Shown here piece after piece: positions 28,863-38,093 of a stretch of 50,532 nucleotides of DNA. Source of the DNA: a virus; IMG/VR virus record IMGVR_UViG_3300035698_012149, positions 1 to 50,532 of that record, one strand, 5' to 3'. Each line of letters begins with the position of its first letter. The stretch's first letter is position 1. The notes under the pieces were generated by a model, which did not search any database, was not told the DNA's origin, and was given only the letters and a program-made list of their open reading frames with translations. The translations under genes and the position numbers were made by a program.

Positions 28863-30674
28863 ATGATGGACCCAAATACAGTTGACGGTCGGATTAAATT
28901 GCTAGCAGCAGTTGACAGCTCCGACAAGAAAATGCAGAGTTTTCGTGACGAACGGAAAGAGTTTGTCAAACGATACGCCGGCAGTCATTATTCAGAGAAC
29001 GGGGCCGACCAATCGACTTCCGTGAACGAGGTCGCTCAAGCGATCGAAACATGGGTGCAGCAACTAGCGGGTGGCGATCCTCGCGCACTTGTAGTCGCAC
29101 ACAACCCCGCTCAGTCGGCAATCGCCTACGATCAATCGCTGGCGTTAGACAAGGAAGCCAAACGGATGAAGATGCGACGAAAGGTTCAGCGTCTCGTCCA
29201 GCAGGCGATATTCGGGATGGGGATTGCGCGGGTCGGTACTAACCTTGCTCGGCATATCGACAACAAGGCGACATTCCCCGATCTTGGTATCAACGGTATG
29301 AGTGCTGTTGGACAGATTGCTATCGATGTTATTTCTATGGATCAGTGGGTACATGACTTCAGTGCCGATTCAATCGATGGCAATGTGCAGTTCTGTGGAC
29401 ATCGATACCGTGTCGATCGTCGCGATCTGGGCGAGTACCTCGGGAAAGATATTAAGGAGTCGGACATTCCAGCCGGTGGTCCGCATACAATCGGTGCTAC
29501 AAACAATGCAGATTCGACCGCTATGATCTCACGCGGGTCGGATGCGATGCGGGAGGATGACCTGGTTCCGAAGGTATGGCTCTGGGACATCTGGCTACCC
29601 CGCGAGAAAGTGATTGTGACGATACCAGTTGACGGTAACGGTACGATAGCGAAGGTGCAGAAATGGACTGGGCCGGTAACTGGGCCGTACATTTTCTTGT
29701 GGTACGCGGAAATTGTCGATCAGGTTATGCCTAAGTCTATCCTTGGCGATTTGGTTGACTTGCACGACCTGTCTAACTCGATTTTCAACAAACTGGTCAA
29801 CCAGGCTACTCGCCAGAAAGTGTACACTGCGTACCAGACGGGTTTCAAGGACGATGCAGAGATAGCACAATCGGCCGGCGATGGTGATATGGTCGGTATG
29901 CGAGACCCCAATATGGTCCAAGAGAAAGCCTCGGGCGGGATCAACAACGAGTCGATGGCGATGTGGATCCAGACGTCGCAGATCTTTTCACGGAAGGGTG
30001 GGAACCTTGATACTCTCGGTGGATTGCAAGCGCAGTCCGGAACGGTGGGCCAGGACCAATTGCTAGCGGCCAACGCAAGCAAGAAGATTGAGCACATGCA
30101 GCGAGAGACTACCGACTTCGTGGTTGAGATCTTTGAAGCTATGCGATATTGGTTGTGGCACGATCAGGTCACGCGGATCCCAATCCAGAAGGTTTATCCG
30201 GGTACGGACCTACAGGCCGAGAGCTATTGGTCGGTCGAGCGAACGGAAAACCAGCAAGCCGGCCTATACGACGGCTATGAAATGAAGATCGTTCCGTACA
30301 GTCTCCAGTATCGGTCTCCGGAACAACGTGGTCAGCTCCTAATCAAAATCTGGAACGAGGTAGTTATGCCTTCAATGGCGTCTGGAATGATGCAAGAGGC
30401 GCCTGATCTGAACGAATTCTTACGGGTATTGAGCGAATACCTTGATCTGCCGGAACTGAAGAACATCTTGAAAATCATCGATCTGAACACGATGGCACAG
30501 GGCCAGGGCGCGTCACACAGGGCGTCTCAAGCCCCTGTAACGACCCGGAAAACTATCCGTGAAGGGCGTCCCGGCATGACGCAGGACGGCCAAAATGATG
30601 CGTTGACACGCATGTTGATGGGTTCTAAGTTGCAAGCGTCAGAGGCTAATGGGATAACCAGCGGAGGAGGGTGA
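28863..30674 (+). CDS. Portal protein
   Basis: 604 residues from ATG 28863 (or 28866, seven bases from AAGG). The longer frame back to 28776 overlaps the terminase. Size, position after the large terminase, and content (an N-terminal helical clip/wing region, YDQSLALDKEAKRMKMRRK, FNKLVNQATRQKVYT and a C-terminal barrel with Gln/Ala tail) fit a podovirus-type head-tail connector. It forms the dodecameric ring through which DNA is packaged and ejected. Confidence 0.85.
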   Translation: MMDPNTVDGRIKLLAAVDSSDKKMQSFRDERKEFVKRYAGSHYSENGADQSTSVNEVAQAIETWVQQLAGGDPRALVVAHNPAQSAIAYDQSLALDKEAKRMKMRRKVQRLVQQAIFGMGIARVGTNLARHIDNKATFPDLGINGMSAVGQIAIDVISMDQWVHDFSADSIDGNVQFCGHRYRVDRRDLGEYLGKDIKESDIPAGGPHTIGATNNADSTAMISRGSDAMREDDLVPKVWLWDIWLPREKVIVTIPVDGNGTIAKVQKWTGPVTGPYIFLWYAEIVDQVMPKSILGDLVDLHDLSNSIFNKLVNQATRQKVYTAYQTGFKDDAEIAQSAGDGDMVGMRDPNMVQEKASGGINNESMAMWIQTSQIFSRKGGNLDTLGGLQAQSGTVGQDQLLAANASKKIEHMQRETTDFVVEIFEAMRYWLWHDQVTRIPIQKVYPGTDLQAESYWSVERTENQQAGLYDGYEMKIVPYSLQYRSPEQRGQLLIKIWNEVVMPSMASGMMQEAPDLNEFLRVLSEYLDLPELKNILKIIDLNTMAQGQGASHRASQAPVTTRKTIREGRPGMTQDGQNDALTRMLMGSKLQASEANGITSGGG

Positions 30675-30955
30675 TACCCGCGGAGCAGAGGTTGCGAAAG
30701 CGACAATTGGGGCCAAGAAAAAGCGCCACATTGCCATGTCCGGCACTGGTAGGTGCTAAAGAAATGCGATCGGATTCGCTAGGAATCCATCCCTCTCAGC
30801 AAGTAGCCGCTCGGGCTCATGCACGGAAGCATGGTTGTCGAGTGGACTTCGATCCAGCTACCAATCAAGCTATTTTTGGCGATCATCGTATGCGTAACAA
30901 ATACGCCCGTGCTGTCGGTGCGGTAGATAACGATGGTTGTTGGAGTGATCCTTAA
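30671..30955 (+). CDS. Small head protein of the HPSQ family
   Basis: 94 residues. GTG 30671 overlaps the portal stop. The central LGIHPSQQVAARAHARKHG followed by VDFDP and a HRMRNKYARAVG-type motif is a pattern I recall in many phage genomes beside the portal gene. The product is probably a minor head or portal-associated protein. The start is uncertain because the ribosome site is very close to the GTG. Confidence 0.65.
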   Translation: MIPAEQRLRKRQLGPRKSATLPCPALVGAKEMRSDSLGIHPSQQVAARAHARKHGCRVDFDPATNQAIFGDHRMRNKYARAVGAVDNDGCWSDP

Positions 30956-30975
30956 ACCTTAACGGAGGAATTGAG

Positions 30976-31947
30976 ATGTCAGTAGATACGCAAAATGCAG
31001 TGGCCCCAGTTGAGAGCGAAGATGCGATGGACGCAGTTCTCGATAAGGAACTTAATGCACTGGACAAACCCAGTGAACCAACTGAGCCAACTGAACCAAC
31101 TGAGCCCACTAAGCCAACCGAACCAGTAGATACCTTGACCGTGGACGATCCTTCCCGCGCCAAGAAGGGGGATGAGACTGACAAGGGAGTAGGTGCGCCG
31201 AAAGACCCGCCTGCTGTCGATGCTCAGTTACTTTCCCGTGCAGGGATAGCCGGATTCACTGAAGAGCAAATTAAAGGTCTTCAGTCGGCCGGTATGCTTG
31301 AGAGCACCCTGAACACGATCGATCGTAGCATGATGGCGTTGTATCAGCACCAGCAGCAAAACGATCCTAAGCCCCCAGACGCGGCCGCGAAACCACCGGC
31401 CGAGCCTGGCGATCTTCCAAAGGGACCGGATCCCTTACCGGAGGATAAGTATGAATCGGAACTTGTGGATAGAGACAAGTACCATGACGAACGGATCTCG
31501 GAATTGACCAAACGGCTTGACGAACTAACGTCGCAGTCCCAAGGTCGTGAAGCGGAGCAGTTCGATCAGTGGTTTGATGGTGAGCTGGATAAACTGGATC
31601 GGTCTGATTTGTTCGGGAAAGGAAAGATAACGGATCTTTCTGCGAATAGCACCGAGCAACAAAACCGATTGGAATTGTGTGATATTTTCGCACAGTTCCG
31701 AGAGGTGTCGGCCATGTCCGGAAAGAATGAATCCGAAGCGGACATTCTCAATCGGGCTTATCAGTATCAACATCCACGGAATGTTCAAAAAGAAACCCAG
31801 CAACAACAACATGATCGATTGCGAACCGCCGAAGGTCGGTATATGAGTCGGATGCCTGACGGCAGTGCCGACTCGCCACCTGTTGGTCCGGTAACGGAAG
31901 ATCAAGCGGAAGCGGATCTTCAGCGAGAAATTGCAAAGCTCGGTTGA
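30976..31947 (+). CDS. Scaffolding-like protein
   Basis: 323 residues, very acidic and hydrophilic. A Glu-Pro-Thr repeat (31075-31125) near the N-terminus, a long middle with Gln-rich and coiled-coil parts (YHDERISELTKRLDEL), and a C-terminal helical region. Position between the portal and capsid, and composition, fit a capsid assembly scaffold. GGAGG lies seven bases before the ATG. Confidence 0.75.
   Translation: MSVDTQNAVAPVESEDAMDAVLDKELNALDKPSEPTEPTEPTEPTKPTEPVDTLTVDDPSRAKKGDETDKGVGAPKDPPAVDAQLLSRAGIAGFTEEQIKGLQSAGMLESTLNTIDRSMMALYQHQQQNDPKPPDAAAKPPAEPGDLPKGPDPLPEDKYESELVDRDKYHDERISELTKRLDELTSQSQGREAEQFDQWFDGELDKLDRSDLFGKGKITDLSANSTEQQNRLELCDIFAQFREVSAMSGKNESEADILNRAYQYQHPRNVQKETQQQQHDRLRTAEGRYMSRMPDGSADSPPVGPVTEDQAEADLQREIAKLG
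31075..31125. repeat. 9-bp tandem repeat
   Basis: Units of GAACCAACT and close variants, just under six copies, encoding Glu-Pro-Thr in the scaffold. Can expand or contract without changing the frame. Confidence 0.85.
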
Positions 31948-31978
31948 TGTTGCGTAAATAATACGAAAGAAGAACACA

Positions 31979-33022
31979 ATGGCAAATCCTGCATTGCAGA
32001 TCGAAGATATTGCCGATGTTGTAACCGCTGTCCAGAAAGCGTATAAGCCATTGACTTTTACGCTCCTGACAACCGATTTGCATCGGTACGTGGCGATGCC
32101 ACACATTTTGAAGCAGAAGAAAAAGGAAAAAATAGGTCAGCAACTTCAGTTCAGTGCGATGGTTGCAAAAAATGGCCGAGCTCACTCAACAGCGCTTCAT
32201 GCTGTTGATACTCCGTCCCAATCAGACTTGCTGAAGACGGGACAGGTTCCGTGGCGACACGTTACGTCCGATTACTCGGCCGAGGAACGGGAACCACAGT
32301 TCAAGGGGATCGACAAGCGAGATCTCGCGGACATTATGAAGGCTCGTCGAGCTGACTGTTTGATCGGTATGACAGAACTGTTTGAAGATCAGTTCTGGGC
32401 CGAGCCGACAGGAAGCGAAGCGACCGAAGATGCTCCGATGTTTGGGATCAAGTATTGGTTGCAACGAGCGAACGATACCGTTGGTGGTGGGTTCGATGGT
32501 GGCAACCCCACAGGTTACGCTGCTGGTTGTGCTGGTCTTAGCTCAACTACGTACCCCAATTGGTCCAATTGGTCGGCAGGCTATGACGAAATAACGCAGG
32601 ATGATTTCATCGATTCCCTGCGAAAAGCGTCAGAATATACTGGGTTCATTAACCCGGTTGTGATACCTGAAGGCAAGGCTGCTGGTGGGTACGGCTACTA
32701 CACCAACTGGGCCGTGAAGAAGGGTGTGACCCAGTACACCAAGAACCAAAACGACAATCTTGGATTCGACCTAAGTGGTAAGGATTCGACCTTCCACGGT
32801 GTCTCGATCCAGACTGTTCCGCATTTGGATGCGGATACCGCCAATCCGTTCTATGGAATTGACTGGTCGGTAATGGAAGTCGTTTTCCTACGTGGTGAAT
32901 GGTTCCATGAAACCAATACTCGTTCTGGCAGTCAGCACCGTTCGCTGACCACGTTCATTGACTGTACGATGAACCTCCAGTGCAAGAACCGACGTCGTAA
33001 CTTTGTTATGTACGTCCCGTAA
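31979..33022 (+). CDS. Major capsid protein
   Basis: 347 residues. Starts MANPALQIEDIADVV, with a helical N-arm and then a long beta-rich core with no recognised sequence motif. Called from position (scaffold before, structural genes after) and size, and from an internal helix-rich spine near DDFIDSLRKASEYT. It has a weak ribosome site and is followed by a hairpin with a T-run (33030-33048). The exact fold cannot be shown by reading. Confidence 0.8.
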   Translation: MANPALQIEDIADVVTAVQKAYKPLTFTLLTTDLHRYVAMPHILKQKKKEKIGQQLQFSAMVAKNGRAHSTALHAVDTPSQSDLLKTGQVPWRHVTSDYSAEEREPQFKGIDKRDLADIMKARRADCLIGMTELFEDQFWAEPTGSEATEDAPMFGIKYWLQRANDTVGGGFDGGNPTGYAAGCAGLSSTTYPNWSNWSAGYDEITQDDFIDSLRKASEYTGFINPVVIPEGKAAGGYGYYTNWAVKKGVTQYTKNQNDNLGFDLSGKDSTFHGVSIQTVPHLDADTANPFYGIDWSVMEVVFLRGEWFHETNTRSGSQHRSLTTFIDCTMNLQCKNRRRNFVMYVP

Positions 33023-33029
33023 CGAACAG

Positions 33030-33048
33030 CTAGCACAGTGCTAGTTTT
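33030..33048 (+). terminator. Short hairpin with T-run after the capsid gene
   Basis: CTAGCAC and GTGCTAG separated by one base, then TTTT. A partial terminator or attenuator that would let the capsid gene be made in excess. Confidence 0.55.
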
Positions 33049-33081
33049 ACCCGTCATATAGACACGGAAGGAACATATATT

Positions 33082-33900
33082 ATGCCACTTGCAACACAAA
33101 TGAAGAAGAACTTGTCCGGTGCCAATACCGATCGCAGTTTTTCACCCGCTATATGGGCCGATTGCCCCACGTTAGCAATCAAATCCGGCATGGTGCCGGG
33201 AATCATCTTTGAAGATGATTTTGAAAATCTTCCGACCTTCGTTGCTGGTGCCGCTTCGGTCACTGGCAAGTATGCCCACTACGGCGACACTGGTGTCATC
33301 GTTGGTGGAGCATTGGCTCAGTACGGAATCTGTCAGGTTTCCGGTAACGATGACGATAATGATGAAGGAACTCTTCATGCCTATGGCGCGCCGTTCATTA
33401 TCGATACGACCAAGGGTAAACTTTGGTTTGAGACTCGAATGAAGATCGAGTCGGTCGCTAACGATGGCGTTTCGTTTTTCAACGGCTTGGCCGCTGGAGC
33501 GACGTCCGGCTCAATTGCTGATGCTGAGGCATTAGTGGACGATACTGGTGCCGTGAAAACCGACGAGACGTTCCTCGGGTTCCGAACTCTATCCGCTGAT
33601 GGCGATCAGATCGAGCTTGTTTGCCAGAAGGAGTCCTTGACTCTGACTGACATGGACGTTTCCGCGATGGTCGCGGACACGTACATCAAACTCGGGTTCA
33701 CCTATGATCCGTCCAAAACGGATGCGTTTGACATCTATGTCAACAATATCGAGTTGGCTGAACATATTACGTCAACGCAAGTTGCTTTGACGGCGTTCCC
33801 AGACGAGATAGCAATGTCCTGGCTGCTTGCCACAAAAGTTGGCACAGCGACCGAGAACATTGTCAGTGTTGACTGGATTAAGATCGTCCAGTTGGGGTAA
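33082..33900 (+). CDS. Structural protein with concanavalin-like beta-sandwich
   Basis: 272 residues. IIFEDDFENL, KLWFETRMKIES and the later DPSKTDAFDIYVNN strands are as in LamG/concanavalin-A lectin folds. It lies directly after the capsid gene, so it is probably a capsid decoration protein or a minor head component able to bind glycans. The family assignment is from memory. Confidence 0.7.
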   Translation: MPLATQMKKNLSGANTDRSFSPAIWADCPTLAIKSGMVPGIIFEDDFENLPTFVAGAASVTGKYAHYGDTGVIVGGALAQYGICQVSGNDDDNDEGTLHAYGAPFIIDTTKGKLWFETRMKIESVANDGVSFFNGLAAGATSGSIADAEALVDDTGAVKTDETFLGFRTLSADGDQIELVCQKESLTLTDMDVSAMVADTYIKLGFTYDPSKTDAFDIYVNNIELAEHITSTQVALTAFPDEIAMSWLLATKVGTATENIVSVDWIKIVQLG

Positions 33901-33921
33901 TAGTCTGGAAGTAAATACTTT

Positions 33922-33951
33922 GACCCACCCGGGCAGTCTTGTCCGGGTGGG
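33922..33951 (+). terminator. Hairpin after the lectin-like gene
   Basis: CCCACCCGG and CCGGGTGGG form a 9-bp stem with a 10-nt loop, but the sequence after it is not T-rich. Could be a terminator or an mRNA-stability hairpin. Confidence 0.5.
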
Positions 33952-33965
33952 CTTAGGAATTTGTT

Positions 33966-34925
33966 ATGACAAGTTTAGCGCTAGACTACGAAGAGCTGAT
34001 TGCCTTAATTGGTGGACGGGCCGGATACGGCCGGACGTCGGCCAGTTGGTCAACGGAAGAAGCTGCTCAGGTCGAAGACGTTCTGCAAAGCGGCTATCGG
34101 CAGATGCTTTTTCCTCCACCACTTCCCGGTAGGCACACTACACACCAATGGAGCTTCCTGACGCCCCTTGATGGGACGTCAGTTGGACCAACGACAGGCA
34201 CTTCTGTCGGTGATTCAAACGGTTCCAATTCTATTACCGCAACGCAATCGATTTTTTCAACGTGGTTTCGAGGTGCAACTCTTACCTTCGATACCAGCGG
34301 CAATAGCTACACGCTTACAGCATCGTCCGGTACAGGCACCCTTACCAGTGCGACGATTGCCGGCGAGACGGCAGATGATACGTTTACTCTTACATCAGCG
34401 TGGGGCTATGAGCTCGACTCTGATTTTGCTGGGTTGTTGGGTGGCGTTACCTATCGTGACGAACAGACGTACATTGAAGTTCTGCTGACGAGCGAAGCGG
34501 TTATTCGGAAGAATCGACAGTTTAACGATACGACCGGGAAACCACAAATGGTCGCTACTATTCCGGTGACAGCCGGCACGGCAACCCAATCGTGGGCGAT
34601 CGTGATGTATCCGACACCTGACGACAACTACAGACTTGAATATCGCATGATGATCTCGCCATCGAAACTTGCCGCGGGTAAGAATCCGTTTGGCGGTCCT
34701 GAACACATCGAGCTTTTGCTTCAATCATGCTGGGATAAGTTACAAGCGTTACGAGGTGGGCCGGGAACGGAACACCAACTCTTCCTTGAAAGGTTGCAAG
34801 CGTCAGTGGCCCTTGACGAGCGACATTCGCAAGCAAATATCGGTTACAACAGCGATCGATATAGCGGCCGCGTGGTCCAACCGCGACATGACAGGGATGA
34901 TTATACTGTTTACTATAATCCTTAA
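33966..34925 (+). CDS. Head-tail adaptor with inserted beta-domain
   Basis: 319 residues. The ends (DYEELIALIGGRAGYG, and the C-terminal helix-rich IELLLQSCWDKLQALRGG) look like a podovirus adaptor that docks beneath the portal. Between about residues 75 and 125 an extra beta-rich module (GDSNGSNSITATQSIFSTW, then GATLTFDTSGNSYTL) has been inserted; the same module occurs twice in the nozzle gene. AGGA lies seven bases before the ATG. Confidence 0.7.
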   Translation: MTSLALDYEELIALIGGRAGYGRTSASWSTEEAAQVEDVLQSGYRQMLFPPPLPGRHTTHQWSFLTPLDGTSVGPTTGTSVGDSNGSNSITATQSIFSTWFRGATLTFDTSGNSYTLTASSGTGTLTSATIAGETADDTFTLTSAWGYELDSDFAGLLGGVTYRDEQTYIEVLLTSEAVIRKNRQFNDTTGKPQMVATIPVTAGTATQSWAIVMYPTPDDNYRLEYRMMISPSKLAAGKNPFGGPEHIELLLQSCWDKLQALRGGPGTEHQLFLERLQASVALDERHSQANIGYNSDRYSGRVVQPRHDRDDYTVYYNP

Positions 34926-34937
34926 TGGAGAATCAAA

Positions 34938-35894
34938 ATGACTGCTCATAGAGTCTTAGCCGACATATTTGAGGCTAATAAATGTATCGCTGACCCAGGT
35001 GATGCTGGTACGATCGTTGTGGATCGATGGGGAGCGTTTGTCCGGATCGTTACGACGGGTGTTCAAACGCGAATTGTAGCTCAACCGACGTCCGCGGGAC
35101 AACTGCTCGGGGTTGGGCTGAAAACAGACGGCGGTACTTGTACTGTCACCGTTACTGGTGGCTACGACCAAGCAGGGACAACGGAGTTTGCTCTGGCTGA
35201 TGTTGGGGACTTTGTTGTCCTTTACAGTGTCAGCTCTGGATCGAGCTACTACTGGCGAGTTCTCAACTCCGAGGGTGTTGCCCTGGAGCTGATCGACTTG
35301 GACTTGGATACCTTGACGGTGGACACGTTGGCGACGTTAGCTTCGGCTGCTATCGCCACGGGCAATATGCCCATCCAAACCAGTACGACTTTGGCGGCAG
35401 AGCATGGTGCTGGAGCTATTGGAACCGCAATGGCCCCGATCACTACCCGTCGCACGGTGAACGGTACGATCATCACCGAGATCAAAGTTGACCTGACGGG
35501 TCTAGGTTGCGTGGGTACTGCCGCAAAAGATGCAATCGGCCTTGTGGCTGGTGGTGCCGCGATTATCGGTAGATACGTTGTTGCGACCTGCGGGGTCGTT
35601 TATCGTGTCGAAATGCTCTGCCTTGAGACTCCAGGCGAAGGGACGGCGACGATTACTGCCGACATCGACCTTGGTGCCGAGGATGATGGGGATGTTGAAT
35701 ACGACGGCCCCGTGGACGATGTTGTGATAAATACTGGCGGTATCGCTGCTGGTAATTTGTTCGTCAACAACGTCCCAGCCTTGACGGCAAACGATTACCT
35801 CTATCTCGTAGAGGGTGACACTACTGCGGCAACTGGCGTTTATAACGCTGGACAGGTTATCGTTCGTCTTTACGGACACGCTCTACTGGCGTAA
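34938..35894 (+). CDS. Structural protein, decoration- or fibre-like
   Basis: 318 residues, beta-rich, Gly/Thr/Val-rich, with periodic short strands (VTVTGGYDQAG, TATITADIDLG). No motif was recognised, but it lies in the virion module with a good GGAG seven bases before its ATG. Confidence 0.65.
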   Translation: MTAHRVLADIFEANKCIADPGDAGTIVVDRWGAFVRIVTTGVQTRIVAQPTSAGQLLGVGLKTDGGTCTVTVTGGYDQAGTTEFALADVGDFVVLYSVSSGSSYYWRVLNSEGVALELIDLDLDTLTVDTLATLASAAIATGNMPIQTSTTLAAEHGAGAIGTAMAPITTRRTVNGTIITEIKVDLTGLGCVGTAAKDAIGLVAGGAAIIGRYVVATCGVVYRVEMLCLETPGEGTATITADIDLGAEDDGDVEYDGPVDDVVINTGGIAAGNLFVNNVPALTANDYLYLVEGDTTAATGVYNAGQVIVRLYGHALLA

Positions 35895-35925
35895 CCGTGG
35901 TCGCGTGAAAACTTACTAATGAAGG

Positions 35926-35962
35926 CGAACTAAGGTCGGGCGACGAATCCGGCCTTAGTTCG
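35926..35962 (+). terminator. Hairpin after gene 34938-35894
   Basis: CGAACTAAGG and CCTTAGTTCG form a 10-bp stem extended by further GC pairs. No long T-run follows. It lies just before the ribosome site of the next gene. Confidence 0.5.
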
Positions 35963-35972
35963 GGAGTAAGAA

Positions 35973-36386
35973 ATGCTAGAAGCGATAGTTGATCTAAGAC
36001 GAGATAATAAAACAGGCAAAATCGGCGGTAAAGCTACTGCCGAAAAGCAAGTCGGTGATATTATCTGCGTCAAGAAATCTCCTGCTATCTGGAGCAAGAA
36101 AGAGAAGGAACGGTTCCTCATTGTGCTCCTGAAAGATGATGCGATTGAAGCCGAGATGGGCAAGCGGAGTTTACAGGTACATCCCTATGCAGTTGTTGAA
36201 GAAGTAGAAACCCCTTTTGGCCCGGAGAACGATGTTATCAATCGATCTCGTTACAAGGTAGACCATGCGGCATTTAAGGATACGGACGCTTTGAACCCTG
36301 CCAAGGAAACGAGTGCCGTTAAGCCTCTAGGTAAAGATAGCCTTGAGTTAGCTGACATGACATTAGACGAGAAAGCAAGGTTGTAA
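35973..36386 (+). CDS. Hypothetical virion-region protein
   Basis: 137 residues, charged and helical-beta mixed, no Cys; an IICVKKSPAIWSKKEKERFLIV region and an acidic C-terminal tail. Unknown function. Confidence 0.7.
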   Translation: MLEAIVDLRRDNKTGKIGGKATAEKQVGDIICVKKSPAIWSKKEKERFLIVLLKDDAIEAEMGKRSLQVHPYAVVEEVETPFGPENDVINRSRYKVDHAAFKDTDALNPAKETSAVKPLGKDSLELADMTLDEKARL

Positions 36387-36388
36387 TA

Positions 36389-36700
36389 ATGGAAAATGAG
36401 CTACAAAAGGCAACTGACGTAAGGGATCAGTGGAACGCTGTGGGAGTTTCTATTCTTGAGAATGATGAACTCCCCACAATTCCAAGCTGTGAATGGTGCA
36501 AAGGAAAAGAGGCTGACTGTGGTAGCAAAAGAATGTGGGCCAAATGCCAGATATGTGTATTCAAAGATGCTTGTTTTGGGTTTCGTAGAGCAAAAGCAGA
36601 CCTTGGTGCCGGGAAGATAGACTTTGAAGAGTTCAAGATATGCTGCGCCGTTTGTTTAGAACAGATGCGAAAAGCGTATAGGGAAAACTACGATGGCTGA
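36389..36700 (+). CDS. Cys-rich zinc-binding protein
   Basis: 103 residues with ten or so Cys in CxxC pairs (CEWCKG, ADCGS, KCQICVFKDAC, CCAVCLEQ), a metal-binding fold. It overlaps the beta-helix gene by eight bases. Function unknown; it could aid assembly. Confidence 0.75.
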   Translation: MENELQKATDVRDQWNAVGVSILENDELPTIPSCEWCKGKEADCGSKRMWAKCQICVFKDACFGFRRAKADLGAGKIDFEEFKICCAVCLEQMRKAYRENYDG

Positions 36701-37742
36701 AACACATACAGTAGATCCAGATGGTGGCAAGGATTATACCGTTTTGCAGACGGCAGAGAACGCCCAAGATGGTGATTTGGCGGGTCGTGGTGTGGTGGCT
36801 TTTGAGTGCTACAATAGTACGACTGAGCTTGGGCCTTGTACTATTACAGGCTGGTCAAATGCTGACTCATCGAATTATGTGCGAGTTTTTACACCGTTAG
36901 CCGAGAGGCATGATGGTACATTTGGGAGCGGTGGTGCCTGGATACACTCGACTGGAAACGTGACTGGAGTTACCGTCGGTGTGGACTATGTTAGAGTCGA
37001 AGGTTTCCGGATTAGCTATGATAATACGGGTGGTGTATACGGCATCAGCATACCACATTATCATGATGCTGTTGTGCTTGATAGCAATTTAATAGTGACT
37101 GCCGCTGCGCATTCCACTTTGTCTAAGGGGATACTTCATATAGCAATAGAGGAGCCGGGTAGGACTTGTACCATAAAAAATAATATCATCTACGGTGCTG
37201 GAAAGATGCACATGGGGATAAGTTCGGGGGGCTTTGAAGAAAAGGGTAACACGACTTCGCTTACTAGTACCATACAAAACAACACGATAGATAATTGCAT
37301 TGGTGCTGGAATTACTGTTTATGAATCTGAAGAGAAAGCGGAAGTAACGCACAATGTTACTCTTGAGAATAACATCTGCACCAATAATGGAACTGATTTT
37401 TCAGCTAGCGTGGCTCGCGGAACAGTAACAGGCAACAACAACTGTTCCGAAGATGCGACGGCGAACAACTGGGACGGAAGCGGCAGTATAATCAACCAAA
37501 CTCCAGGCGATCTATTTGCGACAGAGGGTTCAGATCATAATCTAAAAGCTGGCTCCAATGCCCTGGCAGCAGGAAAGACTATTGCAGGATTCGATAACGA
37601 TGCTTTGCATTTAGAATCAGATAACTGGCGACCCCAAAATTCAGTCTGGGATATGGGTGCGTTGGAACTGGAAACATTGTCGGGTGGTGGTGGCCTGGGC
37701 GAAGGCTCCGGCCTAGATTTATCTTTGGCACTTAATTTGTGA
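36693..37742 (+). CDS. Right-handed beta-helix tailspike-like protein
   Basis: 349 residues. Starts THTVDPDGGKDYTVLQTA, the lead-in of parallel beta-helix proteins, then repeated short turns (NNIIYGAG, NNTIDNCIG, NNICTNNG) and a small C-terminal domain ending in Gly/Leu-rich residues. A receptor-binding or polysaccharide-cleaving spike is likely; the catalytic residues cannot be assigned. Confidence 0.75.
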   Translation: MAETHTVDPDGGKDYTVLQTAENAQDGDLAGRGVVAFECYNSTTELGPCTITGWSNADSSNYVRVFTPLAERHDGTFGSGGAWIHSTGNVTGVTVGVDYVRVEGFRISYDNTGGVYGISIPHYHDAVVLDSNLIVTAAAHSTLSKGILHIAIEEPGRTCTIKNNIIYGAGKMHMGISSGGFEEKGNTTSLTSTIQNNTIDNCIGAGITVYESEEKAEVTHNVTLENNICTNNGTDFSASVARGTVTGNNNCSEDATANNWDGSGSIINQTPGDLFATEGSDHNLKAGSNALAAGKTIAGFDNDALHLESDNWRPQNSVWDMGALELETLSGGGGLGEGSGLDLSLALNL

Positions 37743-37749
37743 GGAAATA

Positions 37750-38082
37750 ATGCGTAGTACACCAAACAGAGACGTAAAGCGGAATTGGGATAAGCATCAT
37801 CCAGCCGCTAACACGGCCGCAATCGTCACCCTGGCTGCGACAGCGGGAACGTATCATTCGGTCGAACAAGTATTGTTCTCGTATGACGATGACCCTACTG
37901 GTGGCTCTCTGACACTTTCGACTACCGGACAGGACGATATTGTACTCAGTGTCCCGTTTAAGGGAGCCCGTGGAGTCGTGATCGAGCATGGGTTCAGTGG
38001 TGACATTGGTGCGGCAATGACAATCACGCTAGCGGCTGCTGGCGCGGCGTGTACTGGGAAACTGAACGTCCAATCAAAATAA
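37750..38082 (+). CDS. Small structural protein
   Basis: 110 residues, beta-rich (VTLAATAGTYHSVEQVLFSY, SLTLSTTG, ITLAAAGAAC). It lies between the spike and the nozzle. Could be a tail accessory or decoration protein. Confidence 0.65.
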   Translation: MRSTPNRDVKRNWDKHHPAANTAAIVTLAATAGTYHSVEQVLFSYDDDPTGGSLTLSTTGQDDIVLSVPFKGARGVVIEHGFSGDIGAAMTITLAAAGAACTGKLNVQSK

Positions 38083-38093
38083 AATGAGCTATC

